Assembly: GCF_041429785.1 (NCBI RefSeq)
Contig: NZ_CP163423.1
Location: forward strand, 2,046,001-2,110,000
DNA length: 64,000 bases
Direction: 5' to 3'
Source: Fretibacter rubidus
GTDB lineage: Bacteria; Pseudomonadota; Alphaproteobacteria; Caulobacterales; Maricaulaceae
Positions 11,301 to 19,826 of this stretch are shown here, piece by piece. The notes beneath the pieces are model-generated. The model saw nothing but the letters and a program-made list of their open reading frames with translations, was not told the origin of the DNA and did not search any database. The position numbers and the translations under genes were made by a program. Numbering within the stretch: the first letter of the stretch is position 1; every line of letters begins with the position of its first letter.

Positions 11301-12437
11301 ATGGTTGCCGCCGCCTTGCATAGCCCGCTTAGCCAATCAAAGCGCATTGTTATAAAAATTGGCTCTGCACTTTTAATTGACGCGCAAACTGGAACACTGC
11401 GTAGCGATTGGCTGTCGACTGTCGCAGACGATATTGCGGGCCTTAAATCACGCGGTGTTGATGTCGTTATCGTCAGCTCTGGCGCGATTGCGTTGGGCCG
11501 TAAACGCTTGGGACTAAACGGCACTTTATCACTGTCTGAAAAACAAGCCTGCGCGGCGGCGGGACAATCGGAACTGACCCGCGCCTATGAACGCGCACTA
11601 GAGCCGCATCATATCGTAACGGCGCAAGCGCTACTAACCTTGACCGATACAGAAGATCGCCGCCGCTGGCTTAACGCGCGCGGAACATTACAGACGCTGA
11701 TAAAACTGGGCGCGGTTCCGATTGTCAACGAAAACGACACGGTCGCCACAGACGAAATCCGATACGGCGACAATGACCGATTGGCGGCGCGTGTGGCGCA
11801 AATGCTGGGCGCCGATACGCTTGTGCTGCTCTCTGATATTGACGGGCTATACACAGACGACCCGCGCAAGAACAGCACGGCGAAACACTTGCCTCTTATC
11901 GACTCGCTCACCCCTGATATTATGGCGATGGGCGGCGACGCCAATGCGGGGGCGCAAGTCGGGACTGGCGGCATGGCGACTAAGCTGCTGGCCGCGAAAA
12001 TCGCCGTCGATGCGGGATGTTCAATGGTCATTATGGACGGGCAAGCACCCTCACCGCTATCGCGCCTCATGAACGGGGCGACATGCAGTGTCTTTAAGGC
12101 ATCAGGCGATCCTGCGGGCGCACGGGCGCAGTGGATTATGGGCGCGCTTAAACCCAAAGGAACGCTGCATATTGACGGCGGCGCAGCCGGGGCCATAACA
12201 AAGGGTAGCAGCCTGTTAGCGGCGGGTATTACAGATGTTTCAGGCGATTTTGTCAAAGGCGACACAGTCTTAGTCATGGATTTAAACGACGTCGAGGTCG
12301 CGCGCGGCCTTATTGGTTATAGCGCCGTGGAAGCACGACATATTATGGGCCGAAAATCAGATGAAATCAGTGCTATTTTGGGCTATGATAACGGCGCAGC
12401 GGTCATTCACCGCGATAATATGGTCATAACGTCATGA
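11301..12437 (+). CDS. proB: Glutamate 5-kinase
   Basis: 378 aa. First step of proline synthesis: phosphorylation of glutamate to gamma-glutamyl phosphate. An amino-acid kinase domain (IVIKIGSALL, IVSSGAIALGRKRLG, VNENDTVATDEIRYGDND, GTGGMATKLLAAKIA) is followed by a C-terminal PUA domain (residues ~275-375). It begins 3 bp after obgE and ends 7 bp before nadD. The usual partner proA is not next to it, although in many alphaproteobacteria proA lies between proB and nadD. Confidence 0.96.
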   Translation: MVAAALHSPLSQSKRIVIKIGSALLIDAQTGTLRSDWLSTVADDIAGLKSRGVDVVIVSSGAIALGRKRLGLNGTLSLSEKQACAAAGQSELTRAYERALEPHHIVTAQALLTLTDTEDRRRWLNARGTLQTLIKLGAVPIVNENDTVATDEIRYGDNDRLAARVAQMLGADTLVLLSDIDGLYTDDPRKNSTAKHLPLIDSLTPDIMAMGGDANAGAQVGTGGMATKLLAAKIAVDAGCSMVIMDGQAPSPLSRLMNGATCSVFKASGDPAGARAQWIMGALKPKGTLHIDGGAAGAITKGSSLLAAGITDVSGDFVKGDTVLVMDLNDVEVARGLIGYSAVEARHIMGRKSDEISAILGYDNGAAVIHRDNMVITS

Positions 12438-12444
12438 GCTTTAC

Positions 12445-13038
12445 GTGCAGATTATAAGCCCAGTGGGGCCAAGCGTTGGCCTATTTGGCGGGTCGTTTAA
12501 CCCAGCCCACGCAGGGCATATGCATCTAGCAAGAACAGCGCAAACAGCTTTTGGTCTTGACCAAATCTGGTGGCTCGTCAGCCCGCAAAACCCGTTAAAG
12601 CCCGCGCAACCGCCCTATGAGAAGCGCGTTGCAAGTGTAGAAGCCTTAAGGCTACCGCGCAGTATGAAAGTGGCCCATCTAGAGCGCGACTTTGGTACGC
12701 AATATACAGTGGATTTAATCGCGCGCGTAAAACGGCACTATCCCCATAACCGCTTTGTGTTTCTAATGGGGGCCGATAATTTTAGCCAATTACCCAAATG
12801 GCGGGACTGGCACGATATTGTCCATATGGTGCCGATTGGCGTGATTGCGCGACCTGAAAAGTCTGGCGTGATAGACCTGAAACCGCGCTTGGGACAGGCG
12901 GCTACACTTTACCAAAAGGCCCGCATTCCAGAGACAGCGTCGCATGTCTTGCCCGACGCGACCGCCCCCGCTTGGAGCTATGTCACGACGCCGCTTAACC
13001 GTCTTTCATCAAGTGCAATTCGTGCTTTGAAACAATAG
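12445..13038 (+). CDS. nadD: Nicotinate-nucleotide adenylyltransferase
   Basis: 197 aa, GTG start at 12445. GLFGGSFNPAHAGHMHLA is the nucleotidyltransferase (H/T)xGH signature, and LSSSAIRALKQ is the C-terminal ISSTxIR-type motif. It converts nicotinate mononucleotide to deamido-NAD. It lies in the conserved nadD-rsfS-rlmH order. An ATG overlapping the proB stop (12434) runs into a stop within 8 codons and was not used. Confidence 0.93.
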   Translation: MQIISPVGPSVGLFGGSFNPAHAGHMHLARTAQTAFGLDQIWWLVSPQNPLKPAQPPYEKRVASVEALRLPRSMKVAHLERDFGTQYTVDLIARVKRHYPHNRFVFLMGADNFSQLPKWRDWHDIVHMVPIGVIARPEKSGVIDLKPRLGQAATLYQKARIPETASHVLPDATAPAWSYVTTPLNRLSSSAIRALKQ

Positions 13039-13098
13039 CCAAAGATGATTATGCATGTTATCAGATGGATTGTCAGTTAAACGGAGAAACCCCTGACT

Positions 13099-13560
13099 AT
13101 GACCAGTGACGCCCCACAAGCAAACGTCAAAGAGGCCAATGTATTGACCACGACATCTGAAAAACGCAAAGCCGCCAAAGTCGAGTCGCGCAAACTGGCC
13201 AATAAAGTCGTCGAAATTCTGGATGAGAACTCCGCGCAAGACATTCTTGATATTGATATTTCAGAAAAGTCATCCGTGGCTGACGTGATGATTGTTGCCT
13301 CTGGCCGCTCAAACCGTCATGTTGGCGCGCTGGCCGATTACGTGCAACGCGGATTAAAAGAACTAGGCATGAAAGACCTAGGCGTCGAAGGCCTAGAGGC
13401 GTCAGATTGGGTATTGATCGATGCGGGTGATGTGATTTTACACATATTCCGTCCCGAAGTGCGGGCCTTTTATAATCTAGAGAAAATCTGGTCGCTCCCG
13501 CTGCCTGAATCCGTGCGCGCGCTGGCCCCTGCTGACCCGTCAATGGACCAAGAGGGCTAA
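13099..13560 (+). CDS. rsfS: Ribosome silencing factor RsfS
   Basis: 153 aa. The conserved core covers KKAxDI-like LDENSAQDILDIDIS, DVMIVASGRSNRHVGALADYV, LGVEGLEASDWVLIDAGDVILHIFRPEVRAFYNLEKIW. RsfS binds uL14 and blocks subunit joining under starvation. A ~35-residue N-terminal extension rich in Lys/Ala/Glu precedes the domain. It sits three bp before rlmH, the standard arrangement. Confidence 0.95.
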   Translation: MTSDAPQANVKEANVLTTTSEKRKAAKVESRKLANKVVEILDENSAQDILDIDISEKSSVADVMIVASGRSNRHVGALADYVQRGLKELGMKDLGVEGLEASDWVLIDAGDVILHIFRPEVRAFYNLEKIWSLPLPESVRALAPADPSMDQEG

Positions 13561-13563
13561 GCC

Positions 13564-14034
13564 TTGCGCCTGACCCTACGGGCGGCGGGTATTATCCGCA
13601 AAGGTCCGGAACGTGACCTGATTGATGATTATCTAACCCGTGCCAAAGGCCTTGCCAGTGCTTGCGGGTTCCTGTCTGTCTCTGAACAACAAGTTGACCT
13701 GCGCTCTGCAAAATCTCGCGCGGACGAAACAGATATATTGCTCGGCGATATTCCCGCGACGCAAAAACTGATTATTTTAGATGAACGCGGTAAGGCGTTG
13801 AAATCGCGCGCGATTGCAAAGCAACTATCCGACTGGCGCAATGACGGCATCACGGACGCCGTCTTTGTGATTGGCGGCGCGGATGGGTTTGAGCCAGCCA
13901 ATATCCCGCCTCATGCTGTGCGCTGGGCCTTTGGGCCGCAAGTGTGGCCGCATAAGCTGGTGCGGGTCATGTTATCAGAACAATTATACCGCGCCCTATC
14001 GATTTTGGCGGGCTCGCCCTATCATAGGGATTAG
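13564..14034 (+). CDS. rlmH: 23S rRNA (pseudouridine1915-N3)-methyltransferase RlmH
   Basis: 156 aa, TTG start. A SPOUT methyltransferase with LIILDERGKALKSRAIAKQL, FVIGGADGFEP (SAM loop) and the C-terminal PHKLVRVMLSEQLYRALSILAGSPYHRD, the family's ending. It modifies m3-Psi1915 in helix 69 of 23S rRNA. It follows rsfS by 3 bp and precedes the EnvC-like gene by 3 bp, forming one long operon. Confidence 0.96.
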   Translation: MRLTLRAAGIIRKGPERDLIDDYLTRAKGLASACGFLSVSEQQVDLRSAKSRADETDILLGDIPATQKLIILDERGKALKSRAIAKQLSDWRNDGITDAVFVIGGADGFEPANIPPHAVRWAFGPQVWPHKLVRVMLSEQLYRALSILAGSPYHRD

Positions 14035-14037
14035 GCC

Positions 14038-15234
14038 ATGTTGCGCGCTATCATATCATTATTGCTCATGCTGCTTATCCCCATGACTGCTGACGCACAG
14101 ATTAATCCCGCCGACCTTGATAAGCTAAAACGCGAGCAAGCCGCCGCCAAAGCCAAAGCCGATAAAATCGCCAAGCAACAAGACAGCGTGCGCGCAGATA
14201 TCAATAAATTTAAGCGCGACCTGCAAAAATCAGCCGCCCAATCCGCGACCATTGAAAAAACTAGTCGCCAGATTGCGGATAAATTATCAGAGCTTAACCG
14301 CGATGAAACGCGGCTCAACGGCTCGCTAAGCGCCGATAAAGCGGCCTTAACCGAAGTGCTGGCCGCCCTGCAAAGACTAGAGGTCAACCCGCCGCCTGCC
14401 CTGATGGTCGGCGCGAAAAACGCGTCGGACGCCGCTATGGCCGCGGTGTTGATGGGATCAGTGTCCGATCAGCTAAACGCCCGTGCGACTGAACTGCGAG
14501 CGCGCATCACGGAACTCTCGGCCGTGCGAGATGATATTGAAGCAGAGAAAGCAAAGTTGTCGCGCAATGAAGCGGTATTAAACCAAAAACGCACAGAGAT
14601 TAAATCCCTCGTAGCGGAGAAATCAAAGCTCGACGCAAAGCTGGGCGAGACGCGAGCGGCAGAAAAACGCCGTGCCGAACGCCTCGCCGCGCAAGCCGAT
14701 GATTTACAAGAGCTTATCCGCCGCTTTGAGCTAACGGCGCGCGCCATACAGCCGCGGATTAAACCCTCTCGTGATGGCAGCGGCGCTACGCCGCGCGTCA
14801 AACCCCGCTCAGGCAGCCGCACTGAAACCCCAATAGAGCTACCCGATGGGACTGTGCGATTTGCCGATGCGCGCGGCGCGTTAACCTCCCCCGTCCAAGG
14901 CACATTAAAGTCCAGCTACGGCAATGGTCGCCAAGGTATGACCATCGCCACACGACCCGGCGCGCAAGTGCTATCGCCATATACAGGACGGGTAGAATTT
15001 GCAGGCGCGTTTAAAACCTACGGCGAAGTCGTGATTTTAAACGTCGGTGAGAATTATTTTATCCTCCTGACGGGCCTCGGCGAGATATTTGTCAGCGCAG
15101 GCGAAACCGTAGACCTTGGCGAACCTGTTGGATTAATGCCTTTTAATGCGCAAAAGGGCACAGAATTATATATAGAATTTAGAAAGTCGGGACAGCCGAT
15201 TAATCCAAAACCCTGGCTGGGGGCGTCTTTCTAG
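14038..15234 (+). CDS. EnvC-like murein hydrolase activator (degenerate LytM/M23 domain)
   Basis: 398 aa. An export signal (residues 1-22, ...MTADA|Q) is followed by a long coiled coil (about 25-240) and a C-terminal M23/LytM domain (about 285-398). The zinc ligands of active M23 peptidases are missing: the HxxxD position reads SYGNGRQGMTIATRPG and the HxH position reads FILLTGLGEIFV. The same loss defines EnvC-type activators of cell-division amidases. Role inferred: periplasmic activation of peptidoglycan amidases during daughter-cell separation. The position after rlmH and before ctpA is common in alphaproteobacteria. Confidence 0.85.
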   Translation: MLRAIISLLLMLLIPMTADAQINPADLDKLKREQAAAKAKADKIAKQQDSVRADINKFKRDLQKSAAQSATIEKTSRQIADKLSELNRDETRLNGSLSADKAALTEVLAALQRLEVNPPPALMVGAKNASDAAMAAVLMGSVSDQLNARATELRARITELSAVRDDIEAEKAKLSRNEAVLNQKRTEIKSLVAEKSKLDAKLGETRAAEKRRAERLAAQADDLQELIRRFELTARAIQPRIKPSRDGSGATPRVKPRSGSRTETPIELPDGTVRFADARGALTSPVQGTLKSSYGNGRQGMTIATRPGAQVLSPYTGRVEFAGAFKTYGEVVILNVGENYFILLTGLGEIFVSAGETVDLGEPVGLMPFNAQKGTELYIEFRKSGQPINPKPWLGASF

Positions 15235-15346
15235 GCACAATATACCGCAGTCAATCACACGGCTTTACACAAACATGTGGTTTGCAATTTTGGCAAAAGC
15301 CGCACATATATAGTTATACGCGCATCTTTAAGCGCGAACGGAGTGA

Positions 15347-16675
15347 ATGATGAAATATATAGTTCCCGCCCTCGGCACAGTCGCAGCGCTGTCCTTGTTT
15401 GCTTTTTCCGTCAAAGACACGACGACGGCCATAGCGGTAGAACGCCCATCATATGACGAAACCTTTCAGCAGCTAGAGCTGTTTGCCAATGTTTTGGCCA
15501 GTGTGCGTTCTGATTACGTTGTTGATGTTGAGAACGAAGCCCTGATTGAAGAAGCCCTAAACGGGATGCTACAAAGCCTTGACCCGCATAGCAGCTATAT
15601 GAATGCAGACGCGTTTCGGTCTATGCAGACCACGACATCGGGTGAATACGGCGGCCTTGGCATGGAAGTCACCACAGAAGAAGGCTTTGTCAAAGTCGTT
15701 GCCCCCTTTGATGACACCCCCGCATCCCGCGCGGGTATTGAGCCCGGTGATTACCTGACAGAGATTAACGGCGAGAGCTTGCTGGGTCTAAGCCTCACCG
15801 AGGCGGTTGAGCAGATGCGCGGCAAACCCGGCGAGCCGATTACAGTCACCGTTGTACGCAGCGGCGAAGACGATCAAATGGAACTGACCATGGTGCGCGA
15901 GGTTATTGAGCGCAAACCCGTGTCCGCCGAAGTCAAAGACGGTCTTGCCTATCTGCGGATTGCGCAATTTAATGAAAAAACAGAAAGCAGCCTGAAAGAA
16001 GGCATTGAAAAAGTAACCAAAGAATTGGGGGGTCGTGTGCCCGGTGTGATTTTAGATCTGCGCCGCAATCCTGGCGGTCTTTTGGATCAATCGATAAAAG
16101 TCAGCAGTGTGTTCCTTGACGGCGGCGAAGTCGTTTCCACGCGTGGACGTCGCCCCAATGATGTTGAGAATTACAATGCCGAGAAAAAAGAGCTTCTCAA
16201 GGGTGTGCCCCTCGTCGTCATTATTGATAATGCGTCGGCCTCGGCCTCTGAAATTGTTGCGGGTGCTATTCAAGACAGAAAACGTGGGTTGGTGATCGGT
16301 AAGACATCGTTTGGCAAAGGCTCTGTGCAGTCTATCCTGCCGCTTCGCGGGGGTCGTGACGGGGCGCTCCGTTTGACCACACAACGGTATTACACGCCGT
16401 CAGGCCGTTCTATTCAAGGCTCTGGTATTGAACCGGATTTGTTCATTTCAGCCCAACTAAAAGACGACGAGGCAGAAGAATTTCACGAATCTGACCTACC
16501 CAACGCCATTATTAATGAGTTGGAAGAAGCCGCCAAGGCCGATGATGAGGAAGAAATCATTGTCGACTATCCGCCAGAAGGTTTTGACGTCGAGGACGGC
16601 GATTATCAATTGCAGCGCGCGATTGAGATTTTGAAAGACGGCTCTTACGCCAAATTGCTCAACGCAGCGGGATAA
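15347..16675 (+). CDS. ctpA: S41 C-terminal processing protease (CtpA), copy 1
   Basis: 442 aa. An N-terminal signal anchor (1-22) is followed by a PDZ domain (~100-180) containing YGGLGMEV and PGDYLTEINGESLLG, and the S41 catalytic domain. Active-site features are the SASASE segment (residues 297-302) and Lys324 in SFGKGSVQSI, which form a Ser-Lys dyad. RRNPGGLLDQS is the conserved substrate-binding strand. It is a periplasmic serine protease expected to trim envelope proteins or peptidoglycan hydrolases; an EnvC-like activator is encoded just upstream. Followed after 7 bp by a paralogue. Confidence 0.93.
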   Translation: MMKYIVPALGTVAALSLFAFSVKDTTTAIAVERPSYDETFQQLELFANVLASVRSDYVVDVENEALIEEALNGMLQSLDPHSSYMNADAFRSMQTTTSGEYGGLGMEVTTEEGFVKVVAPFDDTPASRAGIEPGDYLTEINGESLLGLSLTEAVEQMRGKPGEPITVTVVRSGEDDQMELTMVREVIERKPVSAEVKDGLAYLRIAQFNEKTESSLKEGIEKVTKELGGRVPGVILDLRRNPGGLLDQSIKVSSVFLDGGEVVSTRGRRPNDVENYNAEKKELLKGVPLVVIIDNASASASEIVAGAIQDRKRGLVIGKTSFGKGSVQSILPLRGGRDGALRLTTQRYYTPSGRSIQGSGIEPDLFISAQLKDDEAEEFHESDLPNAIINELEEAAKADDEEEIIVDYPPEGFDVEDGDYQLQRAIEILKDGSYAKLLNAAG

Positions 16676-16682
16676 GACAGCC

Positions 16683-18020
16683 GTGACATTGCGCCACCGT
16701 TTTATCCTCGCGGCCGTCCTGAGCCTCGTCTTTTGTTTTTGGGCGCCTGGTCCAAATCCAGCCGCCAAAGACGCCGTGAGTGCTGCTGCCATCAAAACTG
16801 AAAATGCGGAGATGCTGGATAGGCTTAAGCTTTTTGCGGATGTTCTGGCCGTTGTGCGCAATGAATATGTCGAAGATGTGGATGATGCCGATTTGATTGA
16901 TGCGGCCCTGAACGGGGCGCTTAATTCGCTCGACCCGCATTCATCTTATGTGCCGCCCGTCAAATTTGAAGAACAAAAAGAAGCCGCACGCGGTGAATAC
17001 GGCGGCCTCGGCATTGAAGTCATTCAAGAGAACAATCTGGTCAAAATCAATTACGCGTTAGAAGACGCCCCCGCTTATAAGGCGGGCATACGCACAGGTG
17101 ATTATATCACCGCAGTCGAAGGTGAACGCACATTTGGTAAAACATTGGACGAAGCCATTGAAGGCATGAAAGGCCTTGCGGGCGATCCCGTTACAGTTAC
17201 CGTGCTAACACCTGATAATATTACCAAAGACGTTGTGGTTATTCGCCAAGTCGTGCGCCGCCGCGCCGTGCGTCACCGCGTTGAAAAAGGCCAAGGCTAT
17301 GTCTTTCTTGAGACGTTTAATAACGAACGACTAACGGATGATTTGGAACTGGCGCTAAAAGACATCAAACGACAATTAGGCGTGAGTAACATTCCTGGCT
17401 TAATTATAGATTTGCGCGGCAATCGGGGTGGCCTGTTGACAGAGTCTGTCAGCGTCTCTGGCTTATTTCTTGATGGCGGCGAAGTCCTATCGGCGCGCGG
17501 CCGCACGTCCGAGGATACAGAGCGCTACCACGCAGAAGACGGTCAATTTGATAAGGATATGCGCATTGTCGTGCTTATTGATAGCGGATCAGCCTCGGCC
17601 GCAGAGATTGTGGCCGGTGCCCTCCAAGACCGGGGCCGTGCGGTTGTTGTCGGGCGGCGGTCATTTGGCAAAGGGTCTGTGCAATCCGTTATGCCGCTCG
17701 CCATTAATAATGGCGCGCTGCGCCTGACCACGCAGAAATATTACACGCCGTCTGGCAAGTCTATTCAGGGGCGCGGCATCATGCCAGATGTCCTTGTCGC
17801 CCTGTCACCTGACACAGGCACCATCCGCAAGCAATTCCGCGAAGCGTCATTCTCAAACGCGCTAAGCAATGCGGATATGAGTGCTTTTGAAGAAGATCAC
17901 GACACAATTGATTATCCGCCAGAAGACTGGCCCCGGACAGAAGATTATCAATTGCAAAAGGCGCTGGATATTATCCGTTCGTCCCGCCACACGGATATAT
18001 TATCCAAGTTTGAAAAATAG
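16683..18020 (+). CDS. S41 C-terminal processing protease (CtpA), copy 2
   Basis: 445 aa, GTG start. Paralogue of the preceding gene with the same order of parts: export signal, PDZ (YGGLGIEVIQENN), catalytic domain. Ser/Lys dyad is intact in SGSASAAEIVAGALQD and SFGKGSVQSV, with DLRGNRGGLLTESV. The two proteins align along their whole length including the C-terminal DYPPE...YQLQ(R/K)A segment, so this is an ancient tandem duplication with divergence, not a recent copy. Probably co-transcribed with copy 1. Confidence 0.92.
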   Translation: MTLRHRFILAAVLSLVFCFWAPGPNPAAKDAVSAAAIKTENAEMLDRLKLFADVLAVVRNEYVEDVDDADLIDAALNGALNSLDPHSSYVPPVKFEEQKEAARGEYGGLGIEVIQENNLVKINYALEDAPAYKAGIRTGDYITAVEGERTFGKTLDEAIEGMKGLAGDPVTVTVLTPDNITKDVVVIRQVVRRRAVRHRVEKGQGYVFLETFNNERLTDDLELALKDIKRQLGVSNIPGLIIDLRGNRGGLLTESVSVSGLFLDGGEVLSARGRTSEDTERYHAEDGQFDKDMRIVVLIDSGSASAAEIVAGALQDRGRAVVVGRRSFGKGSVQSVMPLAINNGALRLTTQKYYTPSGKSIQGRGIMPDVLVALSPDTGTIRKQFREASFSNALSNADMSAFEEDHDTIDYPPEDWPRTEDYQLQKALDIIRSSRHTDILSKFEK

Positions 18021-18102
18021 CCGCGCAAGCTAGCGTTTCTAGTCACTGTGACAGCGCGTATAAACAATAGACCTTGCGCGCAAATCGCCATAATAGTTTC
18101 CC

Positions 18103-19293
18103 ATGGTTCGTTCCTCTGACCCCCGTTTGACCCAACGTCAAAAACTGCCTTCGCTGTGGACACACACTTTGGGGGCTTGCACATTATTGGTTGCTGTCGG
18201 GGCCGCCTTAATCGGCGCTCTGCATGTCTACGGAACGGATGATGATGCGGTCGCGGTGCAAACAGTCACCGTCCCCGCCCGCCCCCAAGCCGTCGCTGCG
18301 CAAAACTTAAACAGCGATAGCGACACCTTACCCGATTTGTTAGAGGGGGATGTTGCCCCTGGCACAAACCCGACGACAACGCTTGCGGCTGTTGACGCGC
18401 TTGGTAATCCTATTAACGCAGATGAAGGCCTCGCAGGCGGGAATAATCGTGACGCAAGCCCCGTCGTGGTTTCTGGACAAAACAATCCACCCAGTGCGGT
18501 TATCACGGCCCTAACCAAGGCTAGTCCTTTCGGCCCTATTCCAACAATCAGTCGCGATGGCCGCAAACCCGTCAATGTCTATGCCCGCCCCGCTAAGCTT
18601 TCGGCAGGGACGAAACCTATCGCAATCGTTATCGGCGGGCTAGGCATTAACCGCACCGTTACGCAGCGCGCGATTAATGAGTTGCCAACAGACGTCACCC
18701 TATCCTTTGCCGCTCACGCCCAAGGCCTGCAAGGCCAGATTAATCAGGCCCGTGCGCGGGGCTTTGAGGTGATGATTGAACTGCCTATGGAAAGCGCCAG
18801 TTTTAACGCCTCAGAACCCGGGGCCAATCGCGCGTTGCGGGTAAACGGGACCAATGTGAAGTCATCGAATTTACGCAATCTTGATTGGCTGCTTAGTCGG
18901 GCTGGCGGATATTTTGGCGTCATTAATTACAATGGTGATTTGTTTTTACCTCGCTCTGATACGGTTGTGCCGATTTTGGCGCGACTATCGAGCAGTGGTC
19001 TTGGTTTTATTTTTGATGGCTCCAGCACGGCCCCGTCGCTTCAAACCTTGGCAGGGGCTTCAGGCGTGCCGTTTACGACCGCTTATACGCTGATCGATGA
19101 TAATCCAGACACGGGCGCGATTAATACCAAATTGGCGTTACTGGCGGCAGACGCAAAATCAGGCGGCAATGCGCCCATCGGGGTTGGGTTTAGCTATCCA
19201 CAAACCATCGACGCCGTCATTGATTTCACCCAGGATTTAAACGGCCAAGGCCTATCGCTTGTCCCCGCATCGTCCATGTTAAAGGGCGGATGA
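18103..19293 (+). CDS. Divergent polysaccharide deacetylase family protein (YibQ-like)
   Basis: 396 aa. One N-terminal transmembrane helix (~26-44), a ~130-residue Pro/Ala/Asp-rich linker, then a NodB-like domain from residue ~168. The usual first motif (IDDLG) is replaced by IAIVIGGLGINRTV, removing the metal-binding Asp pair; later strands such as FEVMIELPMES and FGVINYNGD remain recognisable. Family members are often found next to CtpA and EnvC genes, as here, which suggests a role in envelope remodelling. Catalytic activity is doubtful. Confidence 0.82.
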   Translation: MVRSSDPRLTQRQKLPSLWTHTLGACTLLVAVGAALIGALHVYGTDDDAVAVQTVTVPARPQAVAAQNLNSDSDTLPDLLEGDVAPGTNPTTTLAAVDALGNPINADEGLAGGNNRDASPVVVSGQNNPPSAVITALTKASPFGPIPTISRDGRKPVNVYARPAKLSAGTKPIAIVIGGLGINRTVTQRAINELPTDVTLSFAAHAQGLQGQINQARARGFEVMIELPMESASFNASEPGANRALRVNGTNVKSSNLRNLDWLLSRAGGYFGVINYNGDLFLPRSDTVVPILARLSSSGLGFIFDGSSTAPSLQTLAGASGVPFTTAYTLIDDNPDTGAINTKLALLAADAKSGGNAPIGVGFSYPQTIDAVIDFTQDLNGQGLSLVPASSMLKGG

Positions 19294-19826
19294 TGGTGCG
19301 CAAATTTGACACAGAGCCCACAGCGGACATCGCGCAATACCGCCCCGCCGCAGGGGCCGTGATTTTTAATTCGCACGGCCAAGTCTGGCTCGGCCGTCGT
19401 GCCAATGAAACACGCGACGAGATATGGCAATATCCACAAGGCGGCATTGATGCAGGCGAAAATCAGGAAATTGCCGTGCTGCGTGAGGTCCATGAAGAAA
19501 CCAGCATCACCGCCAAGCATCTTGCCCCGCTTGGCATGATCAAAGAGCAGCTATTTTATGACCTTCCGGGGCAGTATAAAATCACAGAGCGCACAAAAAA
19601 ATGGCGCGGGCAGCGGCAATATTGGTATGCTTTTCGTTTCATCGGCAAAGACAAACATATTGATTTGTCCCTGCAAGACCCCGCCGAATTTAGTGCCTGG
19701 AAATGGGGTGACCTTAATGAGGCCGTTGACACGGTGGTGGACTTTAAACGCGACGTTTATGCACGTTTAGCAAACGAATTTAAGGCGTTTGCAAACCCCG
19801 TCACTGGCTCTAAGCTTTATAAATGA
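19290..19826 (+). CDS. rppH: RNA pyrophosphohydrolase RppH
   Basis: 178 aa. A Nudix hydrolase whose box GGIDAGENQEIAVLREVHEETSI (residues 51-73) matches GX5EX7REUXEEXGU apart from Thr in place of the late Gly. It removes 5' pyrophosphate from mRNA to trigger decay, or hydrolyses dinucleoside polyphosphates. The closing WKWGDLNEAVDTVVDFKRDVY is typical of alphaproteobacterial RppH. Its ATG overlaps the stop of the deacetylase-like gene, and its stop overlaps the start of the MFS gene. Confidence 0.93.
   Translation: MMVRKFDTEPTADIAQYRPAAGAVIFNSHGQVWLGRRANETRDEIWQYPQGGIDAGENQEIAVLREVHEETSITAKHLAPLGMIKEQLFYDLPGQYKITERTKKWRGQRQYWYAFRFIGKDKHIDLSLQDPAEFSAWKWGDLNEAVDTVVDFKRDVYARLANEFKAFANPVTGSKLYK

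Noticed and set aside
11609-12277. Long minus-strand open frame inside proB
   Set aside because: Antisense shadow of a well-conserved glutamate kinase; Ser/Ala-rich with no family features.
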